Part shown: positions 55,058 through 64,000 of the stretch, piece after piece
How the letters are laid out: each line of letters begins with the position of its first letter
How positions within the stretch are numbered: the stretch's first letter is position 1
NCBI RefSeq assembly: GCF_943734655.1
Contig: NC_071355.1
Coordinates: 199,038,939-199,102,938, forward strand
DNA from: Sabethes cyaneus
Lineage: Eukaryota > Arthropoda > Insecta > Diptera > Culicidae
DNA: 64,000 bases
Reading direction: 5' to 3'
The notes under the pieces: model-generated
Seen by the model: the letters and a program-made list of their open reading frames with translations, nothing else
What the model was told of the DNA's origin: nothing
Database searches by the model: none
Translations under genes and position numbers: made by a program

Positions 55058-55420
55058 AAAGTTCTCCATGTAACTCCGTTGAGGGCTACCGCTCTCCAAT
55101 TCCTCGGATACCGAGTACTCTCCGCCAGATCTCGCTCCACCTGGTCTAACCATCTTGCTCGCTGCGCTCCTGCTCGTCTTGTTCCTACCGGATTTGAGGC
55201 GAACACCATCTTTGCAGGGTAGTTGTCCGGCATTCTAGCAACATGCCCTGCCCATCGTATTCGTTTAGCTTTAGCTACTTTCTGGCTACTGGGTTCGCCA
55301 TAGAGCTGTACGAGGTCATAGTTAATCCGCCGCCTCCATACTCCGTTCTCCTGTACGCCGTTCCTGAAAATCGTTCTTAGAATTCGTCGTTCGAAAACTC
55401 CGAGCACCGAGTTTGATTTA
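55058..55420 (-). pseudogene. RTE-like LINE fragment, minus orientation, copy 2 (longer)
   Basis: Same as 51385-51685 but extends further 5': MLGVFERRILRTIFRNGVQE and NGVWRRRINYDLVQLYGEPS. The duplication boundary at 55359 falls inside this fragment, which identifies copy 2's right end as the original flank. Confidence 0.8.
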
Positions 55421-55689
55421 GTAAATCTTCTTTACTTACAACTTTCATCTTAATTACATACCAAATTATAAACAAATACAACAAAGAATAAAAGCTATCG
55501 ATTCACAATCAGCAAGATAAATTGTACAATTGTGTGATACGCGCATTTCAAATGTAACACAAGATGAGTTTTGCTCCCATATTTGATGCTACAAAACTGA
55601 ATGTTTTCCTATAAAAAAATGAATCACTAGCGCCACTCACAAAACCGGTTGCAGTACCGGAAACATGCGCTGAACGGACACTATGTTAG

Positions 55690-56010
55690 GGGCTAGCATT
55701 CGACTGATCTTGCAGAAATGACGGAAGTACAACATGCCCAGGTATCCCATCTTTATTGATTTTAAAGCAACATACGATACAGTCAAACCATGCCAGCTAC
55801 GGCAAATAGTGCACACAGTTTTCCGGACATACAGCCGCAACTGACCAAAGTAACATTGGATCGAGCGTTTCGTACGCAACTCGGAAACACTCTCGAGCCC
55901 CTTCGAGATGCGACAAAAGTTGAGATAAGTTGACGGCTTATCCTGTATGTTATTTGAGTTCGCTCTTGAGGAGGTGATCCGACGACCGGGCGTTTTTATA
56001 AACTAAAATT
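55690..56010 (+). pseudogene. RTE-like reverse transcriptase fragment
   Basis: One frame reads FIDFKATYDTVKPCQLRQIV (first catalytic Asp block) and a second, near 55934, reads DGLSCMLFEFALEEVIRRPG, matching the GLRQGDGLSCLLFNIALE block. Frameshifted and truncated. Confidence 0.7.
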
Positions 56011-58492
56011 CCGATGGGGTAGTGTTCACCAAACTGCAATGCTTGTTATACTACAGGCAATTTTTGAGATATTTCGTCCATAGTATATGTAATTGCAATG
56101 CACTAGGCAAGTTTCCCACGGGATTGCACTGCATAAAACTTTATATTACAATAAACATTGAATCACTGAATATTTAATTCGTTACGTTATATAGTCTTCC
56201 AGTAATTGAGCCATTATTCCACTGAATCATTCAATCGATAATTCATTGCAATAATAAGAACTTAATACATTAACTTATTAACTCATTACGTAATACCCAT
56301 TAAATGGCTAATTACTACATCATAAAACGGTTAAATCATAAAACTGTTCAATCATAAAGTCATTTAATTAAAGCACCAATAACAGTTATTAAATCAAATC
56401 ATTAAATCTTTTAATTGCGAGTTATAGCGAATACAAATAATCGTATAGGATTCTGTCTGTAGAGTATTAGCTGAAGACGCAGTAAATGAATTAAACTAAA
56501 TTAAATTGAAAATTAGAATTTTAAATTACCATCTTATTAGATTTTTATATATTCTCGTTTTATGATTGACCAGTTCAACGGCACGCGATGGTTTTTCAGC
56601 AATCACCTGTAGAAACGTAACCACATGGAATAATTGAAAAAGTAATCTACTTCTATGATGACCAATTATTCAGAAACATAGCAATCTACCTCATACTCCC
56701 TTAATAACGACGTAGACGACATGTCAGTCTTTACCAGCAGTAACTGTCAGATTAGCATTACCTCTTCTCCTCGAAAGGATACGTTTGTATCTTGCTGATG
56801 AAAATTCAGGAAACGTGAAATAATGACAGCAAATACATTGCCATTTATGTAAATGGGTATATAATTTCCGTTTTATTTTTTTTTTATTTTTGAGAAGTAC
56901 TATAGAGTTATCACTCATCACTGTTATATGTGGAAAATGGGCTGTATTCAAAAACAGAACTTTATGGTAATATCTCTAAACCAACATCAACATCCCAATC
57001 CCAGCTGCTGCATTTGAATCTACATTCAATATTACTTCCATCCGAGAAGAACCACTGCAATGTTCCTATATCGACTACACGTGACCGGTTTTTGTTAGTC
57101 TGCAGACGACTTTCTAGAGATCACACTCGATTAGGGCCGGCAAATGCAGGCATAGTTGCACTGGACAAGTTTATTGTTGCCTCCAGTGATATCATGCAAA
57201 TGCGTATTTTTCCATACCGTAAGTTTCCGTCCAGAAGTGATTATCGGATCACATGGCAAGAAATATTTCCGACTCTGTGGTTAACTGCGCCTCAGGTTAT
57301 GTAAAAAACAAAGCAATACCAAGGTCAATTACGAATTCGATCAACTAGGGTGATTAAAGATGGGAAAATTTCCATATGTTTTCCTAATACATTTGCATGG
57401 TTTTATAAATCTTTGGTGATCGAGAGAATTTTGTCCCGATAAAAAAACCTCGGACGTACTTTTATTTCTTAACGTAAACTGAAGTTGAAGTATTTGCTAT
57501 TCCCTCAGCTGACGTAAAAAAGGGATACACTATGAAGTAGGCATTTTATTATATCCATTTGGAGCAAAATAACATTTTCCGTTATCTAATAGGTTGAATG
57601 AATTGATCCACACGGATTCTCTTAGTTGCAGAGTAAAACATCCTATGTGGGATATAGATGAACAGGCTAAAAATAAAAGTTCTTCCAAAAAAGAAAGCCA
57701 ATCCTACGGTATTGAACTCTCTTTCTCTCCTACGGAAGCGAAACGATACCGAACAGAAAAGGCTGATAATATCTGTCTGTTAGGGATCAATTGTAACCTT
57801 ATGCTGACTAATGATGATTCAATCGCCGGCTGGTTGGCTGGCCTCCCACGCTACTATCGTCGTGCTAGATAAAACAAAGCTACGAAGTTCCGGTTCGAAA
57901 AATGTAGCAATAAATCGCGCACAAATTCGCATTGCAAACTCGTGGGCGTCGGTCGTAATCGTGGGCGTTCTGTCTTTTGGATATTGGATATACAACAAAT
58001 GCTTGATAAAATACGATTATTGCAATGCTCCAGCATGCATTTGTTTGCATAAAATTCGAATAACTTGGAAGGTACAATCGTAGCGTACGGTAAACTGCTA
58101 CGGTAAAAATGCTGGCAAGATAGAAATCGCTTTGCTTACAGAGTGAGCAAACAGCTACCCTTGAAATTCATAATCATTAATTATTCTCCCAAAGGATTTT
58201 TTTTATTTTCAAATGCCAATGAAGTTGAGGGAAGATTTTACGGCATTTAACCGCAAAATTTCCAGCTGAATCTGGTCGTACCGGCATAAGACTGAAGTAC
58301 AACAGCTCAGCCGCATTAATATTTATCGGTTTAATTTACTGGCCAATTACTGTAGTCCTTGGACGGCGTTCAAATGCACAGCGTCACATAAAAGGCAATG
58401 GCAACTCATAAATTGTACTATTTCTGACAAAGGCACAACCGTTCCAAGTCCGCTGTAATGTCATAGAACCCGACGGGCATATAACGCTATAA
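56011..58492. other. AT-rich sequence, no gene recognised
   Basis: 56150-56460 is extremely AT-rich with recurring CATTAA/TCATAA words. Two plus-strand open frames (56930-57304, lacking an ATG start; 57594-57872) have ordinary composition and no recognisable domain. I do not call them genes. Confidence 0.4.
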
Positions 58493-58514
58493 TCTATACC
58501 TATAAAGAAGGATT

Positions 58515-58515
<1 letters not shown>

Positions 58516-58551
<36 letters not shown>
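58516..58551. repeat. (TCTG)n microsatellite at the Helitron 5' end
   Basis: Nine nearly perfect TCTG units followed by TCCG. Confidence 0.9.
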
Positions 58552-58552
<1 letters not shown>

Positions 58553-58659
58553 CGTATGTTCCTTATAGAATCGAAAACTACTGAACCAATCGGCATGAAA
58601 ATATGCATTTAGAGGTTTTTTGGGGCCAGGAAAGGTTTTAGTGATGGTTAGAAACCCCT

Positions 58660-60790
58660 CCCACCACTAAGAGGGGGGGCTCCCATACAAATGAAACACA
58701 AATTTCTGCATAACTCGACAACTAATCAAGCAAATAGAACAAAATTTGGCATGTGGGTGTTTCCGGTGACAAGAATTTATTCTATGGTAAATTGAGACCC
58801 CTCTCCTCTTTATAAGGGGAATTATAACTCCTCTCCTCTTTAAAAGGGAGGGCTTCCATACAAATTTCCTTATAACTCGAGAACTAATCAAGCAAATAAA
58901 ACCAAATTTGGCATGTGAAAGTTTCCGAGGGCAAGAATATTTTCTATGGTGAATTAGGACCCCTCCCAACTTTAAGAGGGGGGGCTCCTATACAAACGAA
59001 ATACAAATTTCCTCATGACTCGAGAACCAATCAAGCAAATGGAACAAAATTTGGCACGTGGGTGTTTTTGGAGACAAAATTTTTTTATGTGATGAATTAG
59101 GACCCCTCCCCACTTTAGGAAGGGGGGCTCCTATACAAATGAAATTCAAATTTCCTCATAACTCGAGAATTAATCAAGCAAATGGAACCAAATTTGGCAT
59201 GTGAAAGTTTTCGAGGGCAAGAATATTTTCTATGGTGAATTAGCACCCCTCCCAACTTTAAGAGGGGGGGCTCCTATACAAACGAAATACAAATTTCCTC
59301 ATAACTCGAGAACTAATCAAGCAAATGGAACCAAATTTGACACGTGGGTTTTTCTGGAGACAAAATTTTTTTTTGTGATGAACTGGGACCCCTCCTCACT
59401 TTAGGAGGGGGGGCTCCTATACAAATTTCCTCATAACTCGAGAGCTAATCAAGCAAATGAAACCAAATTTGGCATGTGAAAGTTTTCGAGGGCAAGAATA
59501 TTTTCTATGGTGAATTAGGACCCCTCCCAAATTTAAGAGGGGGGGGCTCCTATACAAACGAAATACAAATTTCCTCATAACTCGAGAACTAATCAAGCAA
59601 ATGGAACAAAATTTGGCACGTGGGTGTTTTTGGAGACAAAATTTTTTTATGTGATGAATTGGGACCCCTCCCCACTTTAGGAAGGGGGGCTCCTATACAA
59701 ATGAAATGCAAATTTCCTCATAACTCGAGAATTAATCGAGCAAATGGAACCAAATTTGGCACGTGAAAGTTTTCTAGGGCATGAATATTTTCTATGGTGA
59801 ACTAGAACCCCTTCCCACTTTAAGAGGGGGGCTCCTATACAAACGAAATACAAATTTCCTCATAACTCGAGAACTAATCAAGCAAATGGAACCAAATTTG
59901 ACACGCGGGTGTTTCTGGAGACAAAATTTTTTTCTGTGATGAACTGGGACCCCTCCTCACTTTAGGAGGGGGGGCTCCTATACAAATGAAATTCAAATTT
60001 CCTCATAACTCGAGAACTAATCAAGCAAATAGAACCAAATTTGGCATGTGGAGGTTCCTGGAGGCAAAAATATTTTCTATGGTGCATTAGGACCCCTCCC
60101 AACTTTAAGAGGGGGTGCTTCTACAGAAATAGAATACAAATTTCCTCATAATTCGAGAACTAATCAAGCAAATGGAACCATATTTGGCATGTGGGTGTTT
60201 TTGGAGGCAACCATTTTTTCTATGATGAATTAGGACCCCATACCTTTTTAAGAGGGGGGCTCTCATACAAACGAAATACAAATTTCCTCATAACTCTAGA
60301 ACTAATCAAGCAAATGGAACCAAATTTATCATGTGGGTGTTTTTGTAGGCAAGAATATTTTCTATGGTATATTTTATATGGATTTCCCCACTTTAAGAGG
60401 GGGGGGGGGGCTCCTATACAAATTAAAAACAAATTTCCTCATAACTCGAGAACTATTCAAGCAAATGGAACCAAATTTGACATGTAAGTGGTTTTGGACG
60501 CAAGATTTTTTTCTATGGTGAATTGAGACCCCTCTTTTCTTTAGAAAGCGAGTTATGGCCTATCTCCCCTTTAAGAGGGTGGGCTTCCATACAAATGAAA
60601 TGCAAATTTCCTCTTATCTCGAGAACTAATCAAGCAAATGGAACCAAAATTGGCATGTGGGAGATTTCGGAGTCTTGAATTCATTTTACGATAATTAGAG
60701 ACCTCTCACCCCTGTGGTAGGGGGATATGGACTCTCATATAAATAAAACAGAAATTTTTGCGAAACTCAAAAACTAATCGAACTCGAGAA
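58660..60790 (+). repeat. About 15 tandem units of a roughly 143-bp minisatellite
   Basis: Each unit has GGGGGGCTCCTATACAAAYG, AAATTTCCTCATAACTCGAG, AACTAATCAAGCAAATGGAA and CCAAATTTGGCAYGTG. The AACTAATCAAGCAAAT core recurs near 58721, 58880, 59025, 59170, 59312, 59442, 59588, 59730, 59874, 60017, 60160, 60302, 60447, 60627 and 60773. From 58880 to about 60010 units alternate between a GTGAAAGTTTTCGAGGGCAA type and a GTGGGTGTTTTTGGAGACAA type, making dimers of about 287 bp. Confidence 0.9.
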
Positions 60791-61026
60791 ATTCGAGACT
60801 CTTCCATAAAACATTAGTCAATACAAGACCACAAAAACTATCTATAGTAACACTAGATCATTCAGGACGAGACGGTCGCGAGTGTTGCCGGTGACCCGCC
60901 GTCGGAAGCGCCGCCCACTGAGGGGCTTGCAAAACTCGAGATTGTGACAAAGATCATCCGAGATTCATGATTTATGTACAACACAGGTTAATTTGTGGCA
61001 ATACGAAGTTTGTCGGGTCAGCTAGT

Positions 61027-62564
61027 TTTCTTATAAAGCGGAGGAAATTGAATGAACTGAACTACTAAATTGCGGTATTTACACCCAATTCCAGATTCCA
61101 CTCAGTTCAGAAGCGAGAAGAGTAAACACATATCACGCGAATCCCGCGCCGTTGTTTCCGAGAGCATCAGAAACAGACTAAATCAATTCCGCCAGCATCC
61201 AGCCTAATCCAGCTTAATGCGGGCGCTAATCAGACGCTCCCAATTAAGCAGAATTAAATACCAGAAAGTGAAAATAAGTACCATCTTAGTTTGGCACACA
61301 TCTTCTAGCAGCCCTATCTGAAGTTATACATGCAAGCTAATTTGCACCATTTAAGGTTCCTCAACTCAAACCAATACTGAAAAGCAAATTATAACCGACA
61401 GACCACGAGATTGTCGTCTACCTTTAACACTAAACACTGATTAGCTTAGTGTTAGCGGATTCGGATTGGATTTGAATAGAACAGCGCAAGTCACGTGGAC
61501 TGACTCAGCTGAGCCGTGCTAGCACACGCACAGTACTGTTGCCTGCGCTGGCGTTATGCTATTTGCACCGTCCTTGTATTGATTGGCTTTCTCACACTCA
61601 CCGACAGACCGACCAACTGAGTGACTGACTGTCGCCGGTAAGATTGTCTGTCGCCGTGGGCAGACGACGCTCAACACTGTGTCATATTATGACAAATACA
61701 AGCACCGGACAGTTACGATGCTTATTTTATTGTTTTTGTGATAATCAGTTCGCACTGACTTACGCCAGATGGAGATGCGCTCCATTAGCCAGTATCCAGT
61801 GACATCTGCCAGAACGGGCACGCACTTGTGCACGGTAAGCGAATTTGCAAACATTAAAGTTGCTGCAAGCGTAAGGTCGATTGCAAGTTTCATAAAATTT
61901 GTTGCATCATGGTTGGTTTTTGCTAATGGTAAAAAGGAATTCGTTCCTTCACTAATGATAAGCTACTTATGCAATTGAGTTTCCGTACAACAAAGTTTAA
62001 TCGAATTTGTCAAGTACTAAATAATCTGCTGATTCAGTCGATGACTAACGCAGACAAAAATCCTTCCCTTACTGCAAAGCTAAACAATGCGAGTGACTAA
62101 CATCTAATGTGGAATCTAAAACCCCAGTACTAGCACTAGCATAAACTGATATCGAATAAAAATGTCAATTCACCTGACTACCGTGACTCAATCCGTTCGA
62201 TCTATATAAGGACTTCCCGCAGTCACTCAATGAATTGTAAAAATTATATTAGGAACCCCAACTGTTTATCAGTTAGTTAACGCAGCTAACCTTGCTGAAC
62301 TGTTTGAGCACTTCAATTAAAATTGCTTTTACTTTATCATACGAGAGTAGTTTGAAAAGACCGTGGGAAAAATAAAAACTGCCCACCAAAAGGCATTCAA
62401 ATGCTCAGTAAATCAACCTTTAATTAACATTTTAACTCCATGTTCCTGTATATTAGCTTTTTGACTGCATAGTAGCGGCTGTAAATTGGCATTCATAATT
62501 CTATTCGAATTCTTGTCGGTAATCAGCACCAAATAAGTATCAACGTTTTGAGAGGGTTTGCAGC
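61027..62564. other. Unique sequence, possible promoter or exon signals
   Basis: 61480-61680 is GC-richer. At 61763-61840 there is an ambiguous exon-like segment. On the minus strand it is open (VHKCVPVLADVTGYWLMERI) up to a consensus donor GTAAGT at 61763. On the plus strand it could start at ATG 61769 and end at GTAAGC near 61838. I cannot decide between them or name a gene. Confidence 0.25.
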
Positions 62565-63041
62565 ACTGCTCGAAAAAATTGATAACCCTGCACGAAGGCG
62601 AATATAAAATGCATTTAGCGCACATACAGTTTTACCTCTGGTAGTATTCTTTTATCCGACAGCCCATGACTACTGAACTGCTGACAGTGTTTGTCTCAGG
62701 TTTCTAACCTTCAAAACAATTGCATTCATGCAGTGCTGAATGATTGCTCGACTAATCTGTCAGTCAATTTTTTTGTGCTTCATTCATATTTTAGATCTCA
62801 AAGTTTAGTTTTTTAAACTACGTGCTTTTTAAAATTAATTAAAAGCTGGCTGAAGAAAAGTAATTAAAGCTTCGAAGCAATGTTTACGTTAATTGTAATT
62901 TCGTTTGCCGTTGTCGGCAGTTCAAAATTAATGAGTGGTTCACATTTGATTTCGTTCACTATTGTCGAGAATGAATGAATGTAGAGAACAACACGAACAT
63001 GAACGCAAATGACTCGCTCGAATCATTGGTTTCAGGTGGGA
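62565..63041 (+). repeat. Dispersed repeat D, copy c
   Basis: Best-preserved copy: CACTGCTCGAAAAAATTGAT at the start, ATGACTACTGAACTGCTGAC, TTTCGTTTGCCGTTGTCGGC and ATTGTCGAGAATGAATGAAT, ending near TCATTGGTTTCAGG. It shares its right end with copy b and its left end with copy a, so it gives the most complete outline of the family (about 475 bp). Confidence 0.75.
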
Positions 63042-63091
63042 AACGTTGAGTACATTTCATCTGTACTAAAAACAGCAAAGAATGAGCAGTA

Positions 63092-63218
63092 GGGTAACCA
63101 ACGTATTTTGAACCCTTTCAGCAGTTGTACATAACTTAGACACTTACAGGAAAATCAAATGGAGAAGTGTCCAAATTATGTACAGCTGACGATAGGGTCC
63201 AAAATGGGTTGGTTACCC
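63092..63218. mobile_element. 127-bp hairpin MITE with TA target
   Basis: Ends GGGTAACCAAC (63092) and GTTGGTTACCC (63218), both abutting TA (63090-63091 and 63219-63220). Arms of about 55 bp continue with ATTTTGRACCCT and GTACATAAYTTRGACACTT. Non-coding. Confidence 0.85.
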
Positions 63219-63220
63219 TA

Positions 63221-63894
63221 TACCGGGTTTATTGAAACAAATTGAATATGAGATTTCTAAGTACTGGTTAGCAGTTGCAGTAAAACACAGATAGCTCTAT
63301 TAGAAAAAACGCATTGCAATATTTGAGTATACCTCAGCTAGCTCGGAGTTACTGCGACATGGACCGCACATAATTGAAAACGTAGAGAATGTTGTGTTCC
63401 AAGGCGTCAAACGTCTTCTGTTTTCGCATTTAGACCAGACGCTTCATATAATCCTATTAAAATCCTATCAACATAGCCCAGTGTTAAATAGTATTGGAGG
63501 CTAATTGGCGGGATTATTACACGAAATTATTCTTTTACTTAACTTTTTTTCACTAAATCAATTGTGACACGCGCAGTAGGCCATGTTCAGTGTTGCGAAA
63601 CTTGCATTCGTGTTTGATGTACGTTCGTTCTCGTTCTAACGAACACATTTGAATGAGTGCGACGAGTTTTTGCGTGTGTAATATATTAAGCTTTCAGCCG
63701 CGGTCCTCACGGTCGCTTGTTATTTCAACCCAACAGTTGATACCTTATCGTTCACGAGGGCCCGCACTATTACCCGCTTGCGTAAGCGGGGACGTAAGAT
63801 AAAAAAGTGAAGCAAAATTTCCTAGTGGCTAGTATCCCGCTAGCACCTAGGCTTTGCTTTGCTAAGGTTGCAGTAACAAAACGTTTGCTGGCGA
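63221..63894. other. No gene recognised
   Basis: Contains a perfect hairpin CCCGCTTGCGTAAGCGGG at about 63774 and TAGGCTTTGCTTTGC near 63849, which resembles the 3' end of the SINE at 38587-38801. Confidence 0.4.
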
Positions 63895-64000
63895 ATACAA
63901 GTGCGATTTTCAAAAGGGACACCACGACTGCAGGCTCGTCATTTGTTTATAGACTTCAAGACCACGTACGATTCAATTAAACAAAATAAGCTGTAGCGAC
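63895..64000 (+). pseudogene. RTE-like reverse transcriptase, cut by the window end
   Basis: Reads ARHLFIDFKTTYDSIKQNKL then a stop: the first RT catalytic block ([LF]xDFKAAYDS). It continues past the window. Confidence 0.6.

Larger units (their letters stand above)
51689..55359 (+). repeat. 3.7-kb tandem duplication, copy 2
   Basis: Second copy of 47991-51685. Differences seen by eye: an A-run shorter by one near 51730, a 1-bp deletion at 52130, a 24-bp deletion at 52520 between CTAGA repeats, a T-run longer by one near 52800, one extra A near 54000, and one G/A substitution at 55320. Otherwise identical text. Confidence 0.95.
58493..61026 (+). mobile_element. Non-autonomous Helitron with internal minisatellite
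   Basis: Begins TCTATACCTATAAAGAAGG after an A, and ends GTCGGGTCAGCTAGT before a T, fitting the Helitron rule (5' TC, 3' CTRRT, insertion between A and T, no target-site duplication). No Rep/helicase frame. The left end carries a (TCTG)n run, the centre a minisatellite, and the right 230 bp (60800-61026) unique Helitron 3' sequence including GTGACCCGCCGTCGGAAGCG. I did not find a convincing 3' hairpin next to CTAGT. Confidence 0.7.

Noticed and set aside
56930..57304. 124-codon plus-strand open frame
   Set aside because: Begins at a non-ATG codon in an AT-rich intergenic stretch; no domain recognised.
57594..57872. 92-codon open frame
   Set aside because: No recognisable family and no gene signals around it.
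58667..60521. Repeated 60-100 codon frames in the minisatellite
   Set aside because: They repeat with the unit on both strands and have no domain; by-products of the array.

Overview
The window is eukaryotic, intron-bearing, AT-rich insect DNA, most likely from a culicine mosquito. This is inferred from one recognisable insect gene and from a dense mix of Jockey- and RTE-type LINEs, BEL/Pao, mariner, hAT and Transib-like elements, Helitrons and tRNA-derived SINEs of the kind that fill culicine genomes. No bacterial features, rRNA genes, CRISPR arrays or intact tRNA genes were seen.

The only gene supported at protein level is on the minus strand: the 5' part of a TBC1D24/skywalker-type TBC-domain gene. 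Three coding exons (19722-19881, 10915-11117, 10638-10842) join with matching splice phases to give 189 residues. An 8.6-kb intron separates exons 1 and 2. The gene continues beyond an intron longer than 10.6 kb that runs off the left edge. A candidate Inr+DPE core promoter lies about 690 bp upstream of the ATG, at 20570.

Layout: 1-4662 is a degenerate purine-rich satellite split by a 5'-truncated Jockey LINE. 4663-4787 is a SINE. 4788-10637 is intronic sequence with a few dispersed repeats. The 8.6-kb intron holds an RTE inside a mariner remnant, a 1.4-kb foldback element and a 2.9-kb long-TIR element. 21.4-31.6 kb is a decayed BEL/Pao retrotransposon with transposons nested several levels deep: a hAT element inside its own family member, then Jockey > RTE > Transib-like element > SINE, then a 2.1-kb TA-flanked transposon containing a palindrome. 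32-47 kb is mostly unique sequence with a local 270-bp duplication, MITEs, a SINE with target-site duplication, two dispersed repeat families and an interrupted transposase. 47991-55359 is a nearly identical 3.7-kb tandem duplication whose unit is itself made of TE pieces. 58493-61026 is a non-autonomous Helitron carrying about 15 tandem copies of a roughly 143-bp minisatellite. The right end holds another dispersed repeat copy, a hairpin MITE and the start of an RTE reverse transcriptase.

Almost every other open frame is either a low-complexity artefact or a piece of a dead transposable element. The interest lies in insertion order: several insertions can be read to the base from target-site duplications confirmed by the interrupted reading frame. 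The strongest single item is a 992-bp element with perfect CACAGTGGGG ends (the V(D)J recombination heptamer) and a 5-bp CACCG duplication.
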